Assembly: GCA_013911745.1 (NCBI GenBank)
Contig: JACESO010000021.1
Span: 1 to 36,886 of the forward strand
Direction: 5' to 3'
From: Sphingobium sp.
Lineage (GTDB): Bacteria > Pseudomonadota > Alphaproteobacteria > Sphingomonadales > Sphingomonadaceae
DNA: 36,886 bases
Shown here: piece after piece, positions 26,406 to 34,111 of the stretch
How the letters are laid out: each line of letters opens with the position of its first letter
Numbering within the stretch: position 1 is the stretch's first letter
Notes under the pieces: model-generated
Seen by the model: the letters and a program-made list of their open reading frames with translations, nothing else
Databases searched by the model: none
What the model was told of the DNA's origin: nothing
Made by a program: the position numbers and the translations under genes

Positions 26406-26612
26406 CTGGCTAATCCCGACTACCGGGCGCTCGCCGCCCAGGCCCATAGCGACGCGGAATCCGCGACGCTCGACAATGTGCGCGACCGTTTCCTCCGCGC
26501 GGAATCCGCCTGGCTGACGATGGCGCGGCGGCAGGACGCGACCGACGCCGCCCGCGCCCGCCGTGACGCGGAAACGCACGCCCGCAATCCCACCGTCCCC
26601 GAAGAGGGCTGA
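26406..26612 (+). CDS. Small hypothetical protein with probable CTG start
   Basis: A 68-residue protein, about half of it Ala, Arg, Asp and Glu, predicted as one or two long helices (AESATLDNVRDRFLRAESAW and onward). I recall similar short proteins in sphingomonads; function unknown. The sequence AGGAGG (26395-26400) is a perfect Shine-Dalgarno and the only codon at the right distance in the open frame is CTG 26406. No ATG, GTG or TTG lies in that frame between the csp stop and this point; the next candidate, GTG 26478, has no ribosome-binding site. It is probably co-transcribed with csp. Confidence 0.65.
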   Translation: MANPDYRALAAQAHSDAESATLDNVRDRFLRAESAWLTMARRQDATDAARARRDAETHARNPTVPEEG

Positions 26613-26709
26613 TCCGCTTCGCCCTGTCCTAGTAGCGCCCGGCTTGCTAGGCTCCGGCCCATGCTCGCCCGCGACCCCTCGTCCTTCCGCCTGTGTGCCT
26701 TTCGCACCA

Positions 26710-26755
26710 ATATTTCCTACCGGCGCATCAAAAAGTCGATTTCTACGAGAAATAT
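26710..26755. repeat. Nested inverted repeats upstream of xerC
   Basis: ATATTTC (26710-26716) is matched by GAAATAT (26749-26755), and within the second arm ATTTCT-ACG-AGAAAT (26739-26753) is itself a 6-bp palindrome. Both lie within 65 bp before the xerC start in an AT-richer patch. A regulator-binding site or a leader hairpin is possible. Confidence 0.4.
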
Positions 26756-26772
26756 GCGAAGTTAAGCGCACG

Positions 26773-27672
26773 ATGTCCTACAATGCCCCCGCCCTAATCG
26801 AACGCTGGCGCGCGCATCTGGCGCTGGACCGGCGGCGATCGACCCACACGGTCCGCGCCTATGTCGCGACAGCGGAGCGGCTGATCGCCTTTCTCGAAGA
26901 GCATCGCGGCGAACCCATGACCGACGCGCTGCTCGCCACGCTCGACCAAGCCGATCTGCGCGCTTTCCTCACGCGCCGGCGGCTGGACGGGATCGGCAAC
27001 CTGTCCGCCGCCCGCGAGCTTTCGGCCGTGCGCGGCTTCCTGAAATTCACAGGTGGCGAGGACGCCCGCGTTCCGCAGTTGAAGGGGCCACGCGTCAAGC
27101 GCGGCCTTCCCCGCCCCGTCTCGCCCGACGAAGCCGTCGCGCTGGCCGGGGACATTGCGGAAACCGCGCGCGAAGGGTGGATAGGCGCGCGCGATTGGGC
27201 GGTGCTGCTGCTGCTCTACGGCGCGGGCCTGCGCATTGGCGAGGCGATGGGCCTTACCGGCGAGGTGCTGCCGCTCGGCGACACACTGCGCGTCACGGGC
27301 AAGCGCAACAAGACGCGCATCGTGCCCCTGCTCCCGCAGGTGCGCGCAGCGGTCGAGGCCTATGTCGACCAATGTCCTTGGCCCACGGCCCGCGACGAAC
27401 CGCTCTTCCGCGGCGCGCGGGGCGGCCCTTTGTCCCCCGCCCTCATCCGCCGCGCGGTGCAGGGTGCGCGCGGCCGCCTTGGCCTCTCCGAACGCACCAC
27501 GCCTCATGCGCTCCGCCATAGCTTCGCCACGCATCTGCTGGCGCGCGGCGCGGACCTGCGCTCGCTCCAGGAACTGCTGGGCCATGCCAGCTTGTCCTCG
27601 ACCCAGATCTATACGCAGGTCGACGCCGCGCACCTGCTCGACATCTACCGCAACGCCCATCCCCGCGCCTGA
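26773..27672 (+). CDS. xerC: Tyrosine recombinase XerC
   Basis: Site-specific recombinase that, with XerD, resolves chromosome dimers at dif. The 299-residue protein has the N-terminal SAM-like core-binding domain (1-100) and a complete catalytic domain: Arg154 (GLRIGEA), Lys177 (GKRNK), His245 and Arg248 (HALRHSFATHLL), His271 (GHASLSSTQIYTQ) and nucleophile Tyr280. ATG 26773 gives the normal start MSYNAPALIERW. No transfer genes flank it, so it is a housekeeping Xer rather than an island integrase. Its TGA stop directly abuts the stop of the convergent dedA gene. Confidence 0.93.
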   Translation: MSYNAPALIERWRAHLALDRRRSTHTVRAYVATAERLIAFLEEHRGEPMTDALLATLDQADLRAFLTRRRLDGIGNLSAARELSAVRGFLKFTGGEDARVPQLKGPRVKRGLPRPVSPDEAVALAGDIAETAREGWIGARDWAVLLLLYGAGLRIGEAMGLTGEVLPLGDTLRVTGKRNKTRIVPLLPQVRAAVEAYVDQCPWPTARDEPLFRGARGGPLSPALIRRAVQGARGRLGLSERTTPHALRHSFATHLLARGADLRSLQELLGHASLSSTQIYTQVDAAHLLDIYRNAHPRA

Positions 27673-28290
27673 TCAACGTTCAGGCTTGGCCTCGCCGCGC
27701 GGCTTCCATGTCGCCAGCCGCCACAGATAGAGAATCACTGCGGCAACGACGCAGATGGTCGCCGCCGGTCCCACATATCTGTCGATCTCGCTGAAATTAC
27801 GACCCAACAAATAGCCGGCATAAGCCAGGACGATGTTCCAGATCAGCGCCCCTCCGGCCGTCCACAGCAAGAAGCGGAGATGCCCCATACGAAACAGCCC
27901 GGCGGGCAGCGAGATCATCGTCCGGAATGCCGGCAGAAATCGAAAGACGAACACGACGATCTGTCCATATTTGCCGAACAGCCGGTCCAGCGCCTGCACG
28001 TCCCGCCACTCCAGCGTCGCCCAGCGGCCGTAGCGCTCCACCAGTGGCTTCAACCGCTCGAAGCCCAGCAGATGCCCTACCAGATACCAGAAATAATTGC
28101 CGATGGTGGTCCCCACCGTCCCCGCGAGCAGCAGCCATTCCATCGCCATCCGCCCCTGGCCGACGCGAATGCCGCCGATCCCCATGATGAGTTCGGACGG
28201 AATGGGCGGAAAGACGTTTTCCAGCACCATCAGCAGCCCGATGCCCCAATAGCCGCCGGCGTCGATCAGGCGCAGCACCCAGTCGGTCAT
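27673..28290 (-). CDS. DedA-family membrane protein
   Basis: A 205-residue inner-membrane protein of the DedA/SNARE-associated family. Members act as lipid flippases or scramblases, for example for undecaprenyl phosphate and phosphatidylethanolamine. Features: ENVFPPIPSELIMGIGG near the N-terminus, then LAGTVGTTIGNYFWYLVG, and the signature FRFLPAFRTMISLPAGLFRM (conserved Arg pair) followed by two membrane helices and a basic tail. ATG 28290 is the clear start. It is 70 bp downstream of gshB on the same strand and may be part of the rsmI-yraN-gshB transcript. Substrate not determined. Confidence 0.92.
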   Translation of the reverse strand: MTDWVLRLIDAGGYWGIGLLMVLENVFPPIPSELIMGIGGIRVGQGRMAMEWLLLAGTVGTTIGNYFWYLVGHLLGFERLKPLVERYGRWATLEWRDVQALDRLFGKYGQIVVFVFRFLPAFRTMISLPAGLFRMGHLRFLLWTAGGALIWNIVLAYAGYLLGRNFSEIDRYVGPAATICVVAAVILYLWRLATWKPRGEAKPER

Positions 28291-28360
28291 GCTTTATGGC
28301 TCACTGGCAGAAGGGAATGGAGGCGATCACGCGACAACAACGCGCAACCGCCCGCTCCGT

Positions 28361-29335
28361 TCAGTCGGCTGCCCGTTCCGCCAGCCGCGCATCGATCGCG
28401 TCCCAGATCATGCCGCCCGTGTCCGTCCCGTCGAAGGCGTCGATCGACACGATCCCGGTGGGCGACGTCACGTTGATCTCCGTCAGCCACTCGCCGCCGA
28501 TCACGTCGATGCCCACGAACAGCAACCCGCGGCGCTTGAGTTCCGGTCCCAGCGCAGCGCAAATCTCGCGCTCCTTGTCGGTCAGCTCGGTCTTCGCTGC
28601 CGATCCGCCCACCGCCAGGTTGGACCGGATTTCCCCCTTGCCAGGGATGCGATTGACCGCACCCGCGACCTCCCCGTCCACCAGCACGATCCGCTTGTCG
28701 CCTTCCGCGACGCCCGGAATGAAGGCCTGCACCATGAAGGGTTCGACCCAGCTCGCCTTGAACAGTTCGACCAGCGAGGCCAGGTTGGCGCCATTGCGAC
28801 CGACATGGAACACCGCCACGCCGCCATTGCCATAGAGCGGCTTCACCACGATCTCGCCATGCTGCTCCAGGAAGCTCCGCACTTGCGAGAGGTCGCGGGT
28901 GATCATCGTCGGCGGCATGAACCGGGCATAGTCCAGCACGAACAGCTTTTCGGGCGCGTTGCGTACGCTCGCCGGATCGTTCACCACCAGCGTCTCGGAC
29001 TGCACCCGCTCCAGCAGATGGGTGGCCGTGATATAGCTGAGGTCGAAGGGCGGATCCTGCCGCATCAGCACCACGTCCACATCGCGGCCCAGGTCCAGCA
29101 TCTCTTCCGGGCCGAAGGCAAAATGATCGCCTACCACCTTCTGCACCTTCACCGGACGCGCCTTTGCCAGCACGCGGCTGTCGCGGAAGGTGAGATCGGG
29201 CGCGAGATAATGGTACAGCCTGTGCCCCCGCGCCTGCCCCGCCAGCATGATGTGAAAGGTGGAATCGCCTGCGATCTTGATCCCTTCCATCGGGTCCATC
29301 TGCACAGCGACGGTCAGCGGGTTGAATGTGGTCAT
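28361..29335 (-). CDS. gshB: Glutathione synthase
   Basis: ATP-grasp enzyme that adds glycine to gamma-glutamylcysteine. The 324 residues match prokaryotic GshB from end to end: LTVAVQMDPMEGI at the start, VLMRQDPPFDLSYI, the VVKPLYGNGGVAVF ATP-binding region, MVQAFIPGVAEGDKRIVLVDG, and NVTSPTGI with the metal-binding Asn/Glu at the end. ATG 29335 yields the family's usual N-terminus; an in-frame codon at 29380 is upstream inside yraN. It follows yraN after 41 bp. Confidence 0.96.
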   Translation of the reverse strand: MTTFNPLTVAVQMDPMEGIKIAGDSTFHIMLAGQARGHRLYHYLAPDLTFRDSRVLAKARPVKVQKVVGDHFAFGPEEMLDLGRDVDVVLMRQDPPFDLSYITATHLLERVQSETLVVNDPASVRNAPEKLFVLDYARFMPPTMITRDLSQVRSFLEQHGEIVVKPLYGNGGVAVFHVGRNGANLASLVELFKASWVEPFMVQAFIPGVAEGDKRIVLVDGEVAGAVNRIPGKGEIRSNLAVGGSAAKTELTDKEREICAALGPELKRRGLLFVGIDVIGGEWLTEINVTSPTGIVSIDAFDGTDTGGMIWDAIDARLAERAAD

Positions 29336-29376
29336 GCGCTCGGCATCCTTCCTTATCCGTTCCGGAAATGTTGGGA

Positions 29377-29730
29377 TCACCCCCCATGCCAGACGTTCGC
29401 CAGATGGCGCGGCGGGCGGCCGGGTGCAAGGAGGATCACGTCAATCCGCATGTCATCACCCGCTTTAGCAAGGTCGTGCCAGAGGATTTCGGCCGCGGCG
29501 GCGACCCGCGCCAGCCGCCGCTCATCGATGGCGAGGTCAAGCTCCGCCGCGCTACCCCGCGCCTTCACCTCGACGAAAGCCAGCATCGTGCCCTTTCGCG
29601 CGACCAGATCGACCTCTCCGGCAGGTGTGCGCAGCCGCCGCCCCACGATCTGCCAGCCCTTGAGGCGCAACCACCAGGCGGCGATGCGTTCGGCCTGCCG
29701 CCCGCGCTTTTCCGCCGCCTGCTTCTTCAT
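29377..29730 (-). CDS. YraN family (UPF0102) endonuclease-like protein
   Basis: A 117-residue protein with the restriction-endonuclease-like fold of UPF0102. The active-site pattern is GEVDLVARKGTMLAFVEVKAR: Asp in EVDL and the E-x-K of VEVK match the PD-(D/E)xK core. The N-terminal helix AERIAAWWLRLKGWQI is typical. Biological role unknown. Its ATG overlaps the rsmI stop (4 bp). The order lpoA / rsmI-yraN is a conserved gene neighbourhood in many proteobacteria. Confidence 0.92.
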   Translation of the reverse strand: MKKQAAEKRGRQAERIAAWWLRLKGWQIVGRRLRTPAGEVDLVARKGTMLAFVEVKARGSAAELDLAIDERRLARVAAAAEILWHDLAKAGDDMRIDVILLAPGRPPRHLANVWHGG

Positions 29731-30563
29731 CCCTTCAGTTCCATCGCCCGGTCATACAGGGCGCGGCGATCGAGCCCGAGCTTCTTTGCCACCTCGCCGG
29801 CCGCCTTCGAAACCGGCAGCCGGGTCAGCGCCTCGCGCAGCGCCGCGTCGGCATCCTCGGCGCTGGCCGGCGGCGCGTCTCCTGGCGGGCCGACCGTCAC
29901 CACGATCTCGCCCTTTGGCGGAGCGTCGGCATAGCGCGCCGACAGCTGCAACAGCGTCCCCGTCGCCGTTTCCTCGAACGCCTTGCTGATCTCCCGGCTG
30001 ACGGCCGCATCCCGGTCGCCCAGATGCGCCGCCATGGCCGACAGGCTTTCCGACAAGCGCGGCCCGCTTTCGTAAAAGACCAGCGTGGCGCGCAGCGCGG
30101 CGACTTCGTCCAGCGCATCGCCGCGCGCCTTTGCCTTGGCCGGCAGGAATCCCATGAACAGGAAACGATCGGTAGGAAGCCCCGACAGCGTCAGCGCCGC
30201 GATCGCCGCGCTGGGGCCGGGCAGCGTCGTCACCCTGCGCCCTGCCGCCCTTGCATCGCGCACCAGCTTGTAGCCGGGATCGGAAATCAGCGGAGTGCCG
30301 GCATCCGAAAGCAGCGCGACCGATTCGCCCACCATTCGATCGATCAGGCGCTGGCGCACCGCTTCGGCACTATGGTCGTGATAAGGGACCATCGGCCGGT
30401 CCGACCCGGCATGGCGCAGCAGCCGCGCGCTGACCCGCGTATCTTCGACCGCCACCACGTCCGCCCGGCGCAATATGTCGGCCGCGCGGGGCGTCAGGTC
30501 TCCAAGGTTGCCGATCGGCCCCGCGACGATGTAAAGCCCCGGCTCAAGAGGTTCTATTTCCAT
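29727..30563 (-). CDS. rsmI: 16S rRNA (cytidine1402-2'-O)-methyltransferase
   Basis: Methylates the ribose of C1402 in 16S rRNA using SAM. The 278-residue protein has the tetrapyrrole methylase fold: GLYIVAGPIGNLGDLTPRA at the N-terminus, VEDTRVSARLL, SDAGTPLISDPGYKLV, LPGPSAAIAALTLSGLP, and the C-terminal RsmI helical region (VAKKLGLDRRALYDRAMEL). ATG 30563 gives this start; the frame is open further to 30692 but that part lies in the divergent lipoprotein gene. No clear Shine-Dalgarno precedes it. First gene of rsmI-yraN-gshB. Confidence 0.95.
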   Translation of the reverse strand: MEIEPLEPGLYIVAGPIGNLGDLTPRAADILRRADVVAVEDTRVSARLLRHAGSDRPMVPYHDHSAEAVRQRLIDRMVGESVALLSDAGTPLISDPGYKLVRDARAAGRRVTTLPGPSAAIAALTLSGLPTDRFLFMGFLPAKAKARGDALDEVAALRATLVFYESGPRLSESLSAMAAHLGDRDAAVSREISKAFEETATGTLLQLSARYADAPPKGEIVVTVGPPGDAPPASAEDADAALREALTRLPVSKAAGEVAKKLGLDRRALYDRAMELKG

Positions 30564-30574
30564 AAGGACGCCAG

Positions 30575-31780
30575 ATGACAGAGACGGATGCCCCCCGGCA
30601 AGCAGATGTGTTCGCTTGGGCGAAGCGAAGCGCGCGCATCGCCTTCGCCGCCAGCGCGCTGGCGCTCGCCGCCTGTCAGTCCATCGTGCCAAAGGGACAG
30701 GCGCCGACCGCCCCCACTGCGCCCACCCGACCCAGTGGCCCGGAGGTGGTGCAGGGCCTTCCGACCGACACGGCGCGGCATCGTGTCGCGCTGCTGGTGC
30801 CGACCACCGGCCCCAATGCGGGCGTGGGCCAGTCGATCGCCAACGCCACCACGCTGGCCCTGATGGATACCAAGACCGACAAGGTGCGCATCACCACCTA
30901 CGACACCGCCACCGGCGCAGCCGGTGCCGCGTCGCGCGCGCTGGCCGACGGCAACCGCCTGATCCTCGGCCCGCTGCTGGCGGAAGATGCGCGGATCGTC
31001 GGACCGATCGCCGCGCGCGCCAATGTACCGGTCATCAGCTTCTCCAACGACGCCAGCATCGCGGGCGAAGGCGTCTATGCGATGGGCTATAATCCCGGCC
31101 AGTCGATCGAGCGGGTGGTCAGCTTCGCCCGGGAAAAAGGGTTGAGCCGCTTCGGCGCGCTGGTGCCGCGCGGCGTCTATGGCGAACGGTCGGGCAACGC
31201 CCTGCTGCGCGCCGTCGAGCAGGCCGGAGGAACGGTCGTGTCGTTGCAGACATTCGACCGCAGCCCTGCGTCCATCACCGCCGCGGTCAAGAAGTTGCAG
31301 GCATCCTCCAGCTACGACGCTCTGCTGATTGCCGACAGCGGTCGCGTGGCGATCCAGATCGCGCCTATCGTCCGGAAGAATGGCGGAGCAAGCGCGCGGT
31401 TGCTGGGCACCGAATTGTGGAATGCCGACACCTCGCTCGCGGCGAGCCCAGTGCTGCGCGGCGCATGGTTCGCCAGCGTGTCAGATGGTCTCTACCGGCA
31501 GCTCGCGACCAAATATCGCGCCCGCTACGGCACCGCGCCGTTCCGGTTGTCGTCGCTGGGCTATGATTCGGTGCTGCTGACGGTTCGGATCGCGCAGGAC
31601 TGGCGGCCCGGAACCCCCTTCCCCGTCGCCCGACTGCGGGACGCGGGCGGCTTTTCCGGCATCGACGGGGCGTTCCGCTTCGGCCGCAGCGGCGTCGCGG
31701 AACGTGCGCTGGAAGTGAACGAAGTGGGCGCCGGCACCTTCAGCATCGTCGATCCCGCGCCGCGCGGCTTCGGCGAGTGA
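30575..31780 (+). CDS. LpoA-like penicillin-binding protein activator lipoprotein
   Basis: A 401-residue lipoprotein with a type-1 periplasmic-binding fold (Peripla_BP_6), like the C-terminal half of E. coli LpoA (YraM), which activates PBP1A from the outer membrane. The signal ends ALAAC with Cys34 after an unusually long, charged n-region; a Pro/Thr linker follows. The domain runs from HRVALLVPTTGPNAGVGQSI to LSSLGYDSVLLTVRIAQ. It lacks the TPR-like N-terminal half of E. coli LpoA. AAGGA lies 6 bases before ATG 30575. Its place next to rsmI-yraN is the usual neighbourhood. Confidence 0.87.
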   Translation: MTETDAPRQADVFAWAKRSARIAFAASALALAACQSIVPKGQAPTAPTAPTRPSGPEVVQGLPTDTARHRVALLVPTTGPNAGVGQSIANATTLALMDTKTDKVRITTYDTATGAAGAASRALADGNRLILGPLLAEDARIVGPIAARANVPVISFSNDASIAGEGVYAMGYNPGQSIERVVSFAREKGLSRFGALVPRGVYGERSGNALLRAVEQAGGTVVSLQTFDRSPASITAAVKKLQASSSYDALLIADSGRVAIQIAPIVRKNGGASARLLGTELWNADTSLAASPVLRGAWFASVSDGLYRQLATKYRARYGTAPFRLSSLGYDSVLLTVRIAQDWRPGTPFPVARLRDAGGFSGIDGAFRFGRSGVAERALEVNEVGAGTFSIVDPAPRGFGE

Positions 31781-31821
31781 GTTAAGGCCGGGCAGGCTGA
31801 ACGCCCGCCCGACCCTTTCGA

Positions 31822-33660
31822 TCAGAAGCGAACGCGCACCCCGCCATAGGCGGACCGGCCGTAGGTGCTGTAGCCAAAGGCCGTCGCATAATCCTCATCG
31901 AACAGATTATCGATCCGGCCATAAACTTCCAGATGCTCGCCGATCGGCAGCGACGCACGGATGCCTGCCAGCGCATAGCCATCGAGTCGGCGGGTATTGG
32001 CGGCATTGTCGAAACTGTCGCCGACCATGGTGATCGTCGCGCCAGTCGACAGGCCGAAGGACCAGACATAGTCGGCCGACACGCTCACCTGATTGACGGC
32101 GCGACGGGCGAGCCGGTTGCCAAAGGTCGCCGATCCCGCCGAACGATCGCGGGCGTCGATATAGCTGTAGCTGCCCGTCACCGTCAGCGCGTCCACAGGC
32201 CGCAGCGCTATCGACGCTTCCACGCCCTTGGCGCGCGTACGGTCGATATTGCCATAGGTGAAGGTGGCGTTGTCGTAATTGATCTGATCGCGCGTGTCCC
32301 GGCGGAAGGCAGTGAGCGATACGGTCGCGCGACCGCCGTCCAGGCTCTGATCGAACCCGATGTCATAGCTTTTGGACCGTTCGGGGCGCAGCGCCGCATT
32401 GCCGCTGAACGTGTCGTAAAGCTGGTAGAGCGACGGCGCCTTGAACCCTTCGCCATAGCTCAGGCGGACATTGGTCGCACCCGCATTCGGCGTATAATTG
32501 GCGTTGGTGCCGAACGTGGTCGCGCCGCCGAACTGGCTGTGATCGTCATGACGCACACCGCCGGTTATCGCGAGGCCCGCGAAGGGCTTCAGGATCGCAA
32601 GGCCATAGACGCTGTCGATGTTGATCCGTGCGGCGTCGGCCGATCCGAAGCCGAAAAAGTCATAATCGGGCCGTTCATGCTCATAGCCGACGATGAACCG
32701 CGCCGCATCGACGGGAGCGTAGACCCCCTCATATTCGAAGCGCAGGTTCGTGCCCTTATAGCCATAGTCCGGATCGGTCCCACGCACGAAATAATAGTCG
32801 CGGTCGTTGCGCAGATAGGTGACGGCGGCGCGATTGGTCAGCTTGCCGTCCAGCAGGGCAAGGTTCAGCCCGGCATAACCCACATATTGATCCAGCTTCG
32901 ACACGTCGCTGCTGTCGGCCGGCGCGCCGAAGAAGCTGTCATAATCAAGGTCGGCATGGATGTAGTAGCCGCGCAGGTCCAGGCTCAGCGCGTCGCTGAA
33001 TTTCAGCTTCAACCTGGCGTTGGTGGCGATATTCTCATAACCGTCGCGCTCGGTCCCGCCGGCGGCAGACGAGATGCCGTCCGTGCGGAAATAGGCCGCG
33101 CCGACGCCGCCGGAGGCGATCCCGCTGGTTGCCGATACGTCCGCCTTTGCGTTGACGGTGTCGCTATAGCCATATTCGGCGGACGCATTCGCCCCAAAGC
33201 CTTCCAACGGCGCGCCGGTCATGATGTTGACCACGCCGCCGATCGCCTGGCTGCCATAGACCACCGAATTCGATCCGCGCAGCACCTCGATCCGGCGGAT
33301 ATTGCCGGTCAGTAGCGGACCGAAATCATAGCCATCGCCAATACCGCTGGGATCATTGACCTTCACGCCGTCGATCAGCACCAGCGTCTGGGTCGTTTCC
33401 GCCCCGCGCAGCGACACGCCGGTCGCGCTGCCGACAGAGCCTGTCCGGTTGAAGCGGACGCCCGGCGTCGTAGCCAGCAGATCCACGACGTCGATCGCCT
33501 GCCGCGTCTTGATCGTATCGGCGTCGATGACGGTGATCGCTTGGCCCACTTCGTCGCGCGGCTGTTCTATGCCGGAAGCCGTCACGACAATCTCGTCATC
33601 CTGCGCCAATGCAGGCGCCGCGATGAGCAGCGCTGCGAGTGAAATTCCCCATTTTATCAT
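31822..33660 (-). CDS. btuB: TonB-dependent vitamin B12 receptor, BtuB-like
   Basis: Outer-membrane, TonB-energised transporter for cobalamins. The 612-residue protein has a signal peptide (MIKWGISLAALLIAAPALAQ), a TonB box-like DEIVVTAS, a plug domain with VTLRG-type VSLRGAETTQTLVLIDGVKV and IEVLRGSNSVVYGSQAIGG, and a beta-barrel ending in GGVRVRF with terminal Phe. The IDNLFDEDYATAFGYSTYGR end motif is typical of BtuB. A cobalamin riboswitch lies upstream, which makes the substrate assignment firm. ATG 33660 has AGGG 8 bases ahead; ATG 33666 is in frame. Convergent with the LpoA-like gene; no clear T-run terminator between them. Confidence 0.93.
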   Translation of the reverse strand: MIKWGISLAALLIAAPALAQDDEIVVTASGIEQPRDEVGQAITVIDADTIKTRQAIDVVDLLATTPGVRFNRTGSVGSATGVSLRGAETTQTLVLIDGVKVNDPSGIGDGYDFGPLLTGNIRRIEVLRGSNSVVYGSQAIGGVVNIMTGAPLEGFGANASAEYGYSDTVNAKADVSATSGIASGGVGAAYFRTDGISSAAGGTERDGYENIATNARLKLKFSDALSLDLRGYYIHADLDYDSFFGAPADSSDVSKLDQYVGYAGLNLALLDGKLTNRAAVTYLRNDRDYYFVRGTDPDYGYKGTNLRFEYEGVYAPVDAARFIVGYEHERPDYDFFGFGSADAARINIDSVYGLAILKPFAGLAITGGVRHDDHSQFGGATTFGTNANYTPNAGATNVRLSYGEGFKAPSLYQLYDTFSGNAALRPERSKSYDIGFDQSLDGGRATVSLTAFRRDTRDQINYDNATFTYGNIDRTRAKGVEASIALRPVDALTVTGSYSYIDARDRSAGSATFGNRLARRAVNQVSVSADYVWSFGLSTGATITMVGDSFDNAANTRRLDGYALAGIRASLPIGEHLEVYGRIDNLFDEDYATAFGYSTYGRSAYGGVRVRF

Positions 33661-33666
33661 GTTCAT

Positions 33667-33845
33667 TGCCCTGAGCGTCAAAGCGACTGGTCAAGGCCGG
33701 AGCGTCCGCGCGAGCGGTCATGCCAGGCGAAGGGCGACGCCTCATGTCCCCGCGCGCGTCACGATGCGGCTCCGGCCGCATGGCGTCGCTCGACGGAAAA
33801 CCACCGTGCCCCGGCCATCCCCTGGACCAGAGCAAGAGCGACCAT
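33667..33845 (-). promoter_or_regulatory. btuB leader downstream of riboswitch, structured, no gene seen
   Basis: This part of the 445-bp gap between btuB and fdhD holds no credible gene. It has two nested hairpins: an outer 8-bp stem (33734-33741 with 33782-33789) and an inner perfect 7-bp stem with 4-base loop (33764-33770 with 33775-33781). No T-run follows, so the likely expression platform acts on translation or on Rho access rather than by intrinsic termination. Confidence 0.5.
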
Positions 33846-34041
33846 GCGCCGGCAGGTCTCCTGGCTTGCGGGTCGTCGCGATGATGCTGCGGCCTTCCCG
33901 AACCGAAAGGTCCAGTGGCCAGCCCGTAAGGGGCCATGGCGCATCATGCTCGCCGCTCACAGTTGCAGGGACAGCCGTGGAATAGGGGACAAACGCCCCT
34001 CACCACATTCCCGTTTTCAGCCCTCGATGGGGCACCGGCGC
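33846..34041 (-). promoter_or_regulatory. Cobalamin riboswitch controlling btuB
   Basis: Read on the minus strand, all conserved parts of the B12 element occur in order: GGCTGAAAACGGGAA, then CCACGGCTGTCCCTGCAACT, GCCACTGG, GGGAAGGCCG, GACCCGCAAGCC and the B12 box GCCAGGAGACCTGCC (33865-33851). The closing P1 stem is GCGCCGG (34041-34035) with CCGGCGC (33852-33846). Binding of a cobalamin would shut off btuB expression. Confidence 0.95.
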
Positions 34042-34048
34042 GAGTCAG

Positions 34049-34071
34049 CGCGGCAGCTCAAAGCCGCCGCG
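34049..34071 (-). terminator. Hairpin between fdhD and the riboswitch, possible fdhD terminator
   Basis: On the minus strand CGCGGCGGCT and AGCTGCCGCG pair over 10 bp including one G-U, with a TTG loop; on the plus strand the same stem would have an A-C mismatch, so it is directed to minus-strand RNA. There is no T-run. It ends 8 bp before riboswitch P1 and could separate fdhD from btuB transcripts. Confidence 0.4.
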
Positions 34072-34111
34072 TCCGCGCCCTTAGGCGAATGGGTGCTCAA
34101 AGCCAAGTGTC

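Noticed and set aside
26730..26770. dif-like site next to xerC
   Set aside because: The palindromic patch does not have the two 11-bp arms and 6-bp centre of a dif site, and dif is usually near the terminus, not beside xerC.
31781..31821. Terminator between the LpoA-like gene and btuB
   Set aside because: An 8-bp stem with one G-U can form on the minus strand, but no T-run follows, so I did not call it.
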